Source: Haliclona indistincta (taxonomy: Eukaryota > Porifera > Demospongiae > Haplosclerida > Chalinidae). Taken from it: DNA of 64,000 bases. The notes below the pieces were generated by a model. That model was not told the origin of the DNA and did not search any database. It saw nothing but the letters and a program-made list of their open reading frames with translations. Both the position numbers and the translations under genes were made by a program. Shown here one piece after another: positions 54,350 through 64,000 of this stretch. The DNA lies in contig OZ024783.1 in the NCBI GenBank assembly GCA_964017065.1, forward strand, positions 8,162,391-8,226,390. The letters are read 5' to 3'. Numbering within the stretch: the stretch's first letter is position 1; each line of letters starts with the position of its first letter.

Positions 54350-55186
54350 TTGTTTGTGTCCTTTTTTCTTTTTAGTGAAGTGCAGTTCAATATCATGCAT
54401 GTACGGAGAAGTCTTTGTTTCCATCATTAGTTTAGTATTCCTGTTGTTGATGGCTCTTCTTAAATTTGTAGCTAAAATTGTTAAGCTGTACGTATCGGGT
54501 CTGCCTAGTCGCCTACGCATGCATGCAGTGCATACGAGCCCCGCCCACCCTTGTTTGTAGACCTATATAGCGGTTATAATTATCTGGCAAGCGCAGAATG
54601 GCGATCCTACACGAGCTTACCGTTCTTCGAAGACTCCAGACAAATGCCGGGTATGTGTTCTCCGTCATATTGATCCATACGGCGCGGCGATACTCTAGCT
54701 GCTTGGTCACGTGCGCTAGCCACTTCTTGGTCACGTGCGTATTACGCAATCACAATAATGGCGTCTAACACTAAGCTGACAATGGATCACGATCGAGAAA
54801 TCGCTGAATTTATATCGCCGTTACGCTAAAAACAAAGTTCAAAAGGCACATGCCAGGAGAATTTCACGACTGTTCGTGGGTGTTTTGGTCTCGGCACTGC
54901 TCGCGTAAAGGCGCTAGGCGAGTGGAAGAAAGAAGAAGAAGAAAACGAAGATGACGAAAGTCGATTTTCACCGTTTCCAGGTTCATCACTTTAGTAACAA
55001 TTTCGAGCAATCTCCTTGCTGCTGTAAGATGGGGCAACGCCAGATAGCAGATCTAAGTGTCTATGGACGTATAAAATTCATCACCAGGCGAAATATCAGC
55101 GTTTGAACGCTAATACATTGTATGTAGCCGCCATCTTGTTTTCTCGTTCATCCCTACATAGGGAGACACTACCGTGTCTCCCTAAT
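54350..55186 (-). mobile_element. Second part of the insertion in family member 3
   Basis: The right end reads CGTTCATCCCTACATA followed by a hairpin AGGGAGACACTACCGTGTCT at 55160-55183. Reversed, it begins like the TGTAGGGATGA elements (34121, 45456), including 'aagatggcggctac'. The interior has an A/G-rich stretch 'gaaagaagaagaagaaaacg' but no gene. The insertion in member 3 is therefore composite. Confidence 0.6.
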
Positions 55187-55324
55187 AACACTGTGCTCTT
55201 TCCGTGGTGGTCTTTTAAGAAAATAAAAGACGAAGACAACAACGACAGGGAGGACAGGAAAGAAAATAATGAAGAGAACAATGGAGGATATAGAAGAGTA
55301 AAAGGAACATTGATATTAATATGA

Positions 55325-56183
55325 GTCAAGAGAAATCCTACAAGAGAAATAATTAGATTAGTTAATATCTTGTGTTCATGTTTGTCAGTGTTCATTATTA
55401 AAGTTTGTAGTAATTTTAATTATACCACGTCTAGCTGAATAGGATAAAGTGCTTGTACTATAAAGCTGCAGCTATCAACAAGTTTATAAATACTGTTATT
55501 GCCATAGTTACTGACACAGATACTGATTTACAAGTATCAGAATCTGTGATAGTTTAAATAGAGTGTATCCATCTAACTTCAATAATGCATTACTCAAAAT
55601 AGCAAATGCACAATACATTAAAATTGCAAAGTACAGAGAATAATAAAAATGACAATTTTTCGTTCTACAACCAAAAAAAAAACGATCACAAAACTCTTCC
55701 TTTCTCTGACCGGTACACTAGCTAACATGATCATGTCTGCATCGCACCACAGCAGCAACTCAATATGAGCTGGTTAGTTGTGTTTGTGGACAAAGTCAAA
55801 CTTGTGAAATGCTCAGATAACTCATGTTGTGCTGTATTATTGTAAATTTAACGTCATGCTCATAAATGGAGTACAAACATTAAACTGGCTTTGATGTCAC
55901 TCACGTACTGCCCTCTATTGTATGCATGTGAGTATGCACGTGAGCTGCCTATTTCATCTGGTCATGAGTTCATGCAGTAACTATGTCATAATGTTATGCA
56001 ACTTGTTTTACATCAGCAGCTATTCTTTATACTGAAAGTGACTTATGTCACTGTAAAGTACCAAAATTATCACAGAAACTACAGGATGGTGTGTTTAGGA
56101 AGAGGTGAAATCAACAATAAAGTCAGTTACAAATAGTCAAACTGCCATACCGCACTGAAAAAACGCGTTCTTTGCAAAGGACA
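55325..56183 (+). promoter_or_regulatory. Spacer with conserved upstream block of family member 4
   Basis: The block CTATGTCATAATGTTATGCA with 'cagctattctttatactgaa' lies at 55979-56043, preceded by 'tttcatctggtcatgag' as before members 3 and 6. The rest of the spacer shows no gene. Confidence 0.55.
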
Positions 56184-57068
56184 ATGGAGACAAGAGGACA
56201 GAACTATACCTTCTACTTCATACTAGAATACTTGCCGCCAATTATATTTTTTGTTTTGGGCACGGCACTATCACTCCTTCTTATTCCAGTACAACTTTTG
56301 CTCAATCGATCTCCTAAACTTAAAAGGTATGTCAAGACTCAATTATTGATAAAGCATATTTTCAGCACAATGCTGAATAATTACATTGATAAGTCTGGGA
56401 AACAAATCTGCACTATATTGAACTACAAAGTTCCAGAGAGGTACAAAGTCATGATGTTGGCTATGATGTTTTCTATGACAGGAGCTGGAGGAATGATATT
56501 TTGGGATATTTGTGCATTTGAAGATTCATACATTTGCAGCACTGATCCAGACCTAGCTTGCTTTCCTGCATATCCCGATTTGTCTACTCCACGCTTGGAC
56601 TGCTCCAACACAAGCTTTTTGGAAGACAACAACATCACCTCCGTCATCTGCTACAGGCCTACGTTCAAACTAGGCCAAGCCACTGGAGGTGCACTTGGTA
56701 CAATAGCAATGAATGTTCTCTACAATATGTTCATCACTGTGCTCCTTCTTAAAGTGTCTAATGGAAGTGAATGGAACAAGCGTCGTGCAGTGCTCACTAT
56801 AGCTATACAGACCACTATAGTAGTGATAACACTAGTCGTAACAGTTTCAATATTTTTTCTTCCTGGTCCAAAAACCACTACTCTTGAAAAATGAATCATT
56901 CGTCTGATGCTAAATCTATCTTTTCACTATACAATATTGTATAGTACTGTGCTCTTTCCTTGGTGGTCTTTCAGTAAAATAAATGACAAAGACGACAACA
57001 AGGAGAATGATAAAGAGGAGAGCAATGGAGAGTATAGAAGAGTAAGAGGAACATCAATACCAATATGA
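56184..57068 (+). pseudogene. Five-TM family member 4, one in-frame TGA
   Basis: The frame METRGQNYTFYF...GTSIPI is continuous over 295 codons except for one TGA at 56892-56894, where relatives have CAA or CGA (EKQ or EKR), so a single transition explains it. Everything after it, including the fifth membrane segment (HYTILYSTVLFPWWSF) and the acidic tail, is preserved, which suggests the lesion is recent or a sequencing error. The leader matches that of member 5. If the stop is real, the product would lack the last membrane segment and tail. Confidence 0.8.
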
Positions 57069-57629
57069 GTCCGAGAAAATGCACAAAGTGTAGCAACATA
57101 CAGTCTTCTGGTACATGTTTGTCTGTCCTGCTCTTTAGCTCAAAAGTGATACATACATGGTACACGCAATCTCAACAGTTTTATGACAAGATACGTATAT
57201 AAAAAGTGGAATTTCAAGTAATATTATGATTATTAACGTATTAACTCTGTAAATGGCGATGTATTGAGGTAGCCAAGGTTCTGCTTGTACATTTATCCTT
57301 TTATTAATGCTAAATAAAAGTCATGGTTCTGAAACTGAAACGTACATTAAAAAGCCAAAATATCGACCCACTATTGTTGTGGTGATCTACTACTTACAGC
57401 TAATATAGAAAGCATGTCAATGTTATTTATTGCCCATAATGGTTCAAGAGGGCAATAGTAAACTATTCCATTTAGTTATGTATAGAGCTTGTGTTGTACA
57501 CAATCCAGTATCAGCTCGATTCAAGCAATACTAAATGATATTTGGGGAAAACTTTCACTTTTATATTCCATACTATTGTGCAATGGTTAATACTTTTATT
57601 GTACAACGTGAGTATGTGAATTGCTAGTT

Positions 57630-57695
57630 TGTATCAACTAAGTCACAATGTTATAACTTGTTTATCATAGCAATGTATTCTTTATACTGAAAGTA
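57630..57695 (+). promoter_or_regulatory. Conserved upstream block of family member 5
   Basis: AACTAAGTCACAATGTTATA with 'gtattctttatactgaaagt' corresponds to the block of members 3, 4 and 6. It ends about 125 bp before the ATG. Confidence 0.55.
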
Positions 57696-57819
57696 TTATA
57701 CATCACAGTAAAATGTCAAAGAAAATGTACAGGAAGAGCTAAGTCAAATAATCAACAACTGACAGTACAGCCATACTGACAGCTAGCACTGAGAAAATTT
57801 CCGCTCTTCACAAAAGACA

Positions 57820-58710
57820 ATGGAGGCAACAGGACAGACCTACAGCTACTACTTCACTAGAGAGTTCTTGCCGCCTTTAATTCTCTTTGTCTTGTACACA
57901 GCCCTATCGCTCCTTCTTATTCCAGTACAACTTATGCTCAATCGATTTCCTAGGCTTAAAAGGTATTTTAAGACTCAATTTTTGATAAAGCAAATTTTCA
58001 ACACTTTGTTGAATAAATCAACAGACAAAAATGGAAAAACGATTTATATTATCATGAAATACAAAGTTCCAGCGAGACACAAGGTGTTGGCTATGGCACT
58101 TTCTATGTTAGGAGCTGGAGGAGTGACATTTTGTGATATTTATCTATTTGAAGATTCATTCATCTGCAGCACTGATCCAAACTTGGCTTGCTTTCCTGCA
58201 TATCCAAATATGACTACTCCACGCTTGGACTGCTCTGACACAAGCTATTTGGAAAACAACAACATCACCTCCATCATCTGCTACAGGCCTGTGTTCAAAC
58301 TAGGCCAAGCCACTGGAGGTGCACTTGGTATAATAACAACGTATGTTCTCTACATTATGTTCATTACTGTGCTCCTTCTTAAAGTGTCTAATGGAAGCAG
58401 ATTTACCAAGCGTCGTGCAGTGCTCACTATAGCTATACAGATCACTATAGTAGTGATAACGCTAGTCACAGCTGGTTCAACATTATCTCTTCCAGCACCA
58501 ATATCCTCTACTAATGAAAAACGAGTATTTTCATTCATGACATACGGATCCTTTTACTATAATATATTGTATAGTACCGTGCTCTTTCCTTGGTGGTCTT
58601 TTAGAAAAATAAACGGCAAAGAAGATGACAACAAGGAGAACGACAAAGAAGAAGATGAAGAGGACAATGGAGAGTATAGAAGAATAATAGGAACATCAAT
58701 ACCGATATGA
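57820..58710 (+). CDS. Five-TM family member 5 (intact)
   Basis: 296 residues, single exon, starting MEATGQTYSYYFTREFLPPL. Membrane segments are at about 17-37, 88-110, 164-188, 200-222 and 237-258. The second-to-third loop has Cys116, Cys124, Cys138 and Cys154 and sites NMT and NNIT. Charge distribution and glycosylation sites predict an external N-terminus, internal basic loop 41-87, external cysteine loop, and internal acidic tail ending GTSIPI. Family and function are unknown. Ser-Ile-Pro-Ile would fit a class II PDZ ligand, which is inference. Nearest relative by leader and sequence is member 4. Confidence 0.78.
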   Translation: MEATGQTYSYYFTREFLPPLILFVLYTALSLLLIPVQLMLNRFPRLKRYFKTQFLIKQIFNTLLNKSTDKNGKTIYIIMKYKVPARHKVLAMALSMLGAGGVTFCDIYLFEDSFICSTDPNLACFPAYPNMTTPRLDCSDTSYLENNNITSIICYRPVFKLGQATGGALGIITTYVLYIMFITVLLLKVSNGSRFTKRRAVLTIAIQITIVVITLVTAGSTLSLPAPISSTNEKRVFSFMTYGSFYYNILYSTVLFPWWSFRKINGKEDDNKENDKEEDEEDNGEYRRIIGTSIPI

Positions 58711-59195
58711 TTCAAAGATGGACTGGACTGTACATGTACTTTTGTCCATTGTGGTCTGTAATATGTCTCATGTATTAGAAATAACCTGTTGCACAAAGTG
58801 CCTGTACCAATTCTCGCATCTGCTGTACAGCAAGACCACAGTGACAAGCATGTGATGCATAGCTGTGTTTGATGATGTTTTATAACAAGCAAGCGCATGC
58901 ATGTTGTAAAATACATTATTGTAAAGCAAATGGAGCTAATGTAAGTAGTCTATTAAGCTGTACCATAAATAATAAACAATGGAAAGAGGCAAAAACAAAA
59001 TAAACAAGGAAATAAAAGAAAAAGGAGAAGAAGAAAAGAATAAATAGTGAACTAGGTATTGTACAGTTCGGGCAGGCCATATCCATCGGTCATCTGAGTG
59101 ATAGATCTCCATTTAGTCCTGGATCCACGCAAGCATAGGATTGTAGCTGCTTTACTGGCTATAGGCTGGTATTGACAGAGAGTCCATAATAATGT

Positions 59196-59335
59196 TCAGC
59201 CACTGATGTAGGGATACATGGTCTATCATCTAGTCAATCATGTTACCATTTCCTTGTTGGTTTACATTGTGGACCAATGGTAAATTTCTTCATCCTACAT
59301 CCTTTGATTTCGACATAAATTTTTTAATTTTCACT
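59196..59335 (-). repeat. Single diverged arm of the member-3 foldback
   Basis: CAGCCACTGATGTAGGGATA through 'catcctttgatttcgacata' matches the right arm at 54202-54345. No opposite arm is present nearby. It lies between members 5 and 6 and shows that this element has moved within the cluster. Confidence 0.75.
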
Positions 59336-59375
59336 TTATGACACATAAAGATTCGTCTATGGTATTTTGAGTAAT

Positions 59376-59470
59376 ACACTTCATCTGGTCACGAGTGCCT
59401 ACACCAACTATGTCATAATGTTATGTAACTCGTTGTTCATTAGCAGTTTATTCTTTAATACTGAAAGTAA
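59376..59470 (+). promoter_or_regulatory. Conserved upstream block of family member 6
   Basis: CTATGTCATAATGTTATGTA, 'actcgttgttcattagcagt' and 'tactgaaagt' are nearly identical to the block before member 3. It ends about 110 bp before the ATG. Confidence 0.65.
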
Positions 59471-59578
59471 CATGAACTGCAGGATATATCGAATTTGAAC
59501 AGCTAAGTAGACAGTAGCTACAACAGTTCAACGAGAGTGATCAGACGTGTGTATCCACTAAGAAGAATATCCATTATT

Positions 59579-60501
59579 ATGAACAACCCAATGGACGTAA
59601 CAGGACAAACGTACAGCTACTACTACACAAGAGAGTACTTGCCAACTCTGATCTTTTCTACACTGTGTGTGGCACTATCGCTACTTCTTATTCCAGTGCA
59701 ACTCTTGCTCAAAGAAAGCCCTATACTAAAGCGCTATTTCAAGACAGAATTCTTCATAAAGCTTGTTTTCAGTTCTATGCTGAACAAACACAGAGACAGA
59801 AATGGAAAAACGGTTTATTCTATATTGGACTACAAAGTTCCAAAGAGATACAAGGTCATGATGTTGGCTGTAGCACTTTCTCTGATAGGAGTTGCAGGAG
59901 GGTTGTTTTGGTACCAATTTTTATTTGAAAAATCTCATATTTGCAGCACTGATCCAGACTTGGCTTGTTTTCCTGCAGATCCCAACATGACTACACAACG
60001 CTTGGACTGCTCTGACACGGGCTATTTGCAAGACAACAACATCACCTCCGTCATCTGCTACAGATATGCATATAAAAACATAGCCAGAAAAACCTATATA
60101 AAACCTATATAAACAGAGCCATCGGAGCTGCACTTGGTTTAACAGCAGTTAATGTTCTGTTTACTATTATCATCAATTTGCTTCTTCTCAAAGTGTCTAA
60201 CGGAAGTGAATGGACCAAGTGTCGTGCAGTGCTCACTGTAGTTACTCAGCTTACTACGGTAACAATACTGGCAGCGTGCATAGCCATTATATCATACCTT
60301 ACATTAAAAGGCATATCAGAAACTATACAATTGCTGATTGGTATTACGATCCAAAGTTGCTTGCTTTATACGCTAGTATACAGTACAGTGCTCTTTCCAT
60401 GGTGGTCTTTTAAAACTATAAAAAACATCGAGGAAGAAGAAAGTGAACAGCAGAGTAATGGAGAGTATAGAAGAGTAAGAGGAAAATCAATACCAATATG
60501 A
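59579..60501 (+). pseudogene. Five-TM family member 6, frame broken by a 32-bp insertion
   Basis: MNNPMDVTGQTYSYYYTREY is open to the fourth loop cysteine (CYRYAYK), then a 32-bp insertion containing a duplicated AAACCTATAT shifts the frame to a stop at 60112. The normal frame resumes as INRAIGAALGLTAV and continues to GKSIPI at 60501. Length and position of the extra bases were judged against member 7 (YKINKSAGAAL). An intron is unlikely because no GT-AG pair brackets it. Confidence 0.82.
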
Positions 60502-60867
60502 GTCAGAACACTTTTATTGAACATTACATCGTAGCACCTGATAACAGTCAAACTTGTGACATTTATTCTTATTTGAGTCATTGTTTATAGACATTAATTG
60601 ATTGCTTTTGTTATTCTAAACATTCTTGTTGATTCAATAAAATCATACAAGCACTAGCGATTCCATTCAAAAACAAACACACAATGTGTAACTGCTGTAG
60701 ATCTGTTAATAAAACAAACATTCTTATAGTGCTATTATGTTCTTTCATCAACATAGCATAGCAAAAATTAATATGCTACATCAACATTACCAACCTATGC
60801 TATAGATGTCTGATAATACACTCAGTGCTAACATAATGCAGACATCTGAATAGTAGCTGATACTAGG

Positions 60868-61864
60868 ATGATGGAAGCTACTCTTGCTGTAGTGAGTGCA
60901 ATTCTGACAGTGTGTGTTGTTAGTGAGTTCACTCCTGTTGTCTACGAGATCACATCAACTTCACAATGTGATCAGCAGATTCAATTCGACTATGATCAAC
61001 GGTTGATGAATTCTCTAAAGGTAGTCCATCAGCAGCTAGCTCCTCCAGGATGCAACCCTCCTCCAACATGTAGAGATGTTCTTAGCTGCAACTCATCTGC
61101 CTCCTCAGGCTACTACCAAATCCAGGGTGCCAATGGTTCAGCTGTGCAGGTCTACTGTGACATGGAGGGGACCAACTGTGGAGGAGAGGGAGGCTGGATG
61201 AGAGTGGCTCATCTCAACATGACTGACCCATCCAGTCAGTGCCCTAATGGCTTCAAACTAGTGACTGATAACAATGTGCGGTTCTGTACTAGAAATACCA
61301 GCAGTGCTGGATGTCGAATCATCGTAGTTGAATCATTTGGACTATATTACTCTCACGTTTGTGGTTATGCTCGAGGATAACCACAAACGTGAGAGTCATC
61401 TCAAGGATATCATTCTCCAGGAGCATTTGAAAACGGCCCCAATGTGTTACACAGTAGAAACTATGTTGATGGTGTCTCGATAACCTATGGCACACCACCT
61501 ACTCACATATGGACCTATGCTGCTGGATTTGTTGACGTTGACAACTCTCCAGCAAATTTATTCAACTGTCCATGCAACGCTATGATAGATGTGAACACCC
61601 TTCCTGGGTTTGTGGGCAGTGACTACTACTGTGAGTCTGGTGCTCTTCGCGAAGAACTGATAATGGTACACTAACGACACTCTCTGGGATGGTATGCAGT
61701 GTGGAGGAGTTGAGGGACCTTGTTGTAACCACACTGGACTGCCCTGGTTCCACAAGACCTTATCAATTTCGACTACTGCCACTATCACTACACGTGTCTG
61801 CATGAACGAAGACACAACTAATGAAGATCTTGGTATCGAACAGTTCGAACTCTACGTTCAATAA
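60868..61864 (+). pseudogene. Fibrinogen-domain secreted protein gene, disrupted
   Basis: The ATG at 60868 starts a signal peptide, a short helical region, and a fibrinogen-related domain (SGYYQIQGANG, VYCDMEG, GGWMRVAHLNM). At 61371-61400 an extra 30 bp creates stops. The frame continues in the same phase with GYHSPGAFENGPN and HIWTYAAGF. A frameshift near 61635-61665 follows, after which WYTNDTLWDGMQC and a tail ending QFELYVQ lead to TAA at 61862, overlapping a poly(A) signal AATAAA (61860-61865). This arrangement matches predicted sponge and cnidarian fibrinogen-like proteins I know. Intact members are secreted lectin-like or adhesive proteins; this one looks inactive unless the lesions are errors. 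Confidence 0.75.
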
Positions 61865-61865
61865 A

Positions 61866-62581
61866 ACTTGCTTGCATAAAGTATGTTGTTTTATTTGTTA
61901 TGCATACATGTAGTTAGGTAGTTAGGTCTAAGGTATGTAGAGCTGACTGATAAAAGTAGTGTGTATTCCTTGAGTGGTCAATTACTATTGTAAATTTAAT
62001 ATCAAAGTGCTAAAATGCTTGGGACAAGCACTACACTTATAAATTCAACATTTGGGACTTTCGACAGAGTGGTTGAAGAGTGCGGGGTAGTTCTAGGCCA
62101 TAATTTTGGAGGGTATATAAATTATTCATTGAAGGTGTGGTCATTATGTAATAGTAAGCTAGAATAAGTGACATTACATACATCTACTGTACTCAATATA
62201 GAGCATAAACTATAACAGCACAACAACGAGCAAGTGAAAGTACTGTTAAAATCTTTGGAAATTTTTTGCAAAAACAACCACAGCTCATCTATAATGATGC
62301 TTGTGAGTACGAGAAGGATGTTTTTGCAATCGTTAGTCAAGAGTTTTACATTTCATGCTATTTATTTTTCATTAAAAACCACTTGTAATGTTATTTTGAT
62401 GCATATCGAAACTACAAAATTGGCTAACTGCCAAAAACAGGATTGCACTGAAAAACATAATCATTAATTACAGTATTTATATAGCACAGTGAGCAGTATA
62501 TAACAGTCAATACAGAGAGACTACTATTCAGGTTGAACAAGTTTTTGTGTGTCTGAGAACTTCTACTACTACCACAAGACA
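61866..62581. promoter_or_regulatory. Spacer with TATA-like sites before family member 7
   Basis: TATTTATATAG (62474-62484) and GTATATAAC (62494-62502) lie 80-110 bp before the ATG at 62582. The upstream block shared by members 2-6 was not recognised. Nothing else is seen. Confidence 0.5.
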
Positions 62582-63469
62582 ATGAAGGTGACTGGACAGA
62601 CGTACAGCTACTACTTCACAAGAGAATACCTGCCACCATCCATCTTCTTCATCTTGAGCATAGCAATAACGCTCCTTCTTATTCCGGTACAACTGAAGCT
62701 CAAACGTAGCCCTATATTAAAGCGATATTTCAAGACAGAATTCTTGATAAAATATGTTTTCAGCACTATGCTGAACAAACACAAAGATGGAAATGGAAAA
62801 ACGGTTTACACTATATTGAACTACAAAGTTCCAAGAAGATACGAGGTGATGATGCTAGCTATGTCGCTTTCTCTGATAGGACTTGCAGGAACATCGTTTT
62901 GGAATGCTTTTCTATTTGATAAATCTTACATTTGCAGCTCTGATCCGAAATTAGCTTGCTTTCCTACACAGCCCAATATAACTACTCCACGCTTGGACTG
63001 CTCTGACACAAGCTATTTGGAAGACAACAACATCACCTCCATCATCTGCTACCGGTTTGCATACAAAATAAACAAATCAGCTGGAGCTGCACTTGTCGTA
63101 ATAGTAATGAATGGCCTGTTTATTACTATCCTCACTTTGATTCTTCTCAAACTCTCTAATGGAAGTGAATGGACCAAATGTCATGCAGTGCGAACTGTAG
63201 CTTTTCAGACCACTATAGTAGTGCTGATAGCCGTGTACATAGGTGTTTTAGCATATTTATTTCCAACTGCAGGACATTACACCATTGAAAAAAGAATATT
63301 TACAATTGCAGGAAATGTATTTGTACTTTATACAATACTATACAGCACAGTGCTCTTTCCATGGTGGTCCTTTAAAAAGATGAAAGACAACGAAGAAGTC
63401 GATAAGGACAATGATGAAGAGAGCAATGGAGAATATAGAAGAATGACAGGAACATCAATACCAATATGA
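62582..63469 (+). CDS. Five-TM family member 7 (intact)
   Basis: 295 residues starting MKVTGQTYSYYFTREYLPPS, with the same five membrane segments, four-cysteine loop (ICSSDPKLACFP, RLDCSDTSYLEDNNIT, IICYR) and acidic tail ending GEYRRMTGTSIPI. It differs from relatives in the KLSNGSEWTKCHAV segment (Ser-Asn conserved, Val changed to Leu). The leader 'ctactactaccacaagacaa' is closest to member 2, although five members lie between them. Function is unknown. Confidence 0.77.
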   Translation: MKVTGQTYSYYFTREYLPPSIFFILSIAITLLLIPVQLKLKRSPILKRYFKTEFLIKYVFSTMLNKHKDGNGKTVYTILNYKVPRRYEVMMLAMSLSLIGLAGTSFWNAFLFDKSYICSSDPKLACFPTQPNITTPRLDCSDTSYLEDNNITSIICYRFAYKINKSAGAALVVIVMNGLFITILTLILLKLSNGSEWTKCHAVRTVAFQTTIVVLIAVYIGVLAYLFPTAGHYTIEKRIFTIAGNVFVLYTILYSTVLFPWWSFKKMKDNEEVDKDNDEESNGEYRRMTGTSIPI

Positions 63470-64000
63470 GTCAGAAGATCTCTAAAGCTTTGCATGATAC
63501 ATTGTGGTAGCTATGTGACAAACTTATGACAATGACTAGTCATTTTTAATGCTAATATTATGTGTTATATAGCTGCAAACTGCTTTTTGATTTTTCTTGC
63601 ATACATGCATTTTCAGTTGAACATTAAATTTTTGTCAATTACATTTAAAGCTGTACGATACTAGTAGTGAATTTATTCATGACACAAAAATCAATTTAAT
63701 TACTTTATACAGTGTGTAGTCACAGTACCAGTAACAACGTCACGAGTGCACATAAAAAGCATTGCAGTTGCATTAGTTTGAGTTTATAAACTATTCATCA
63801 AGCAATGCAGACTGTATAGCATCGTAGAGAGTGAGCGTTGATACAGATAAATTGTCCAACAGTTTTGTACATTGCAATAAAAAACAGGACACCCAAGTCT
63901 ATACACAAAGTATAAGTACAATATCACGGCGTCTGTATGTGGTGTGTGCATTTTCTCAGACTCCATAATTATCGGTATAAATGCTCCTCTTACTCACTTT
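63470..64000. other. No gene seen to the window edge
   Basis: AT-rich spacer after family member 7. Whether the cluster continues to the right cannot be seen. Confidence 0.5.

Larger units (their letters stand above)
53188..55324 (+). pseudogene. Five-TM family member 3, split by a 1.2-kb insertion
   Basis: From MNKPMDVTGQTYGYYCTREY the frame is open through the loop and fourth membrane segment to SYTIVY at 53961. It then runs into a foldback element and stops at 54036. The missing end resumes at 55187 with TVLFPWWSFKKIKD and finishes GTLILI at 55324. Joining the homologous parts in silico leaves the coding frame consistent with the relatives, so this was a normal member before the insertion. 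A truncated product lacking the fifth segment is possible. The leader is nearly identical to that of member 6. Confidence 0.85.

Noticed and set aside
56892..56894. TGA as selenocysteine in family member 4
   Set aside because: Relatives have Gln or Arg codons here, no conserved redox context exists, and no selenocysteine insertion element was recognised.

Overview
The window is animal nuclear DNA, most likely from a demosponge; the interspersed repeats look to me like those of Amphimedon, but this is recognition, not a database match. The evidence is AT-rich sequence, short GT-AG introns of about 50-100 bp, TATA boxes, an ATM kinase gene, a metazoan ankyrin-Roc-COR-Death protein, a fibrinogen-like gene, and many MITE-, SINE- and foldback-type repeats. 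Nothing prokaryotic is present.

Layout. 1-7.9 kb is a graveyard of short non-autonomous elements: tRNA-like SINEs, a 565-bp TIR element, GCCTCGGTGG-ended elements, and two palindrome-headed element families. 7.9-14.6 kb (+) is a 4-exon gene for a 2151-residue ankyrin-Roc-COR-Death protein, the DAPK domain order without the kinase; its ankyrin region is a nearly uniform 204-bp tandem array. 14.6-29.5 kb is a host tandem repeat of about 1 kb. One copy is split by an 11,964-bp DNA transposon (14952-26915) with TA target duplication, 31-bp TIRs beginning CACTG, and intact empty sites in the neighbouring repeat copies.

The transposon carries at least four spliced genes: a zinc-finger transposase of about 816 residues on the minus strand, with one apparent 1-bp frameshift; a divergently transcribed 509-residue SAM-domain protein; and two unrecognised accessory genes, one with a tandem array of alternative last exons. 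It is the best-defined system in the window.

32.8-42.1 kb (-) is an ATM orthologue. The FATC, kinase and late FAT exons are clear, and so are five exons from the helical region. An assembly gap of exactly 200 N sits where roughly 900-1000 residues should be encoded, and the N-terminal third is absent. The introns hold a pogo-like MITE and a large foldback element. 42.4-45.1 kb is a 35-bp minisatellite split by two insertions.

45.9-49.7 kb (+) is a single-exon 1246-residue membrane protein with a beta-helix-like ectodomain. 50.2-63.5 kb is a tandem cluster of seven same-strand, single-exon paralogues of an unrecognised five-transmembrane family of about 295 residues, with a four-cysteine glycosylated loop and an invariant C-terminus ending SIPI. 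Three are intact and four are broken by different lesions. A decayed fibrinogen-domain gene lies between the last two. Five members share an upstream sequence block, which suggests common regulation. I infer a lineage-specific receptor-like family evolving by duplication and loss; its function is unknown.
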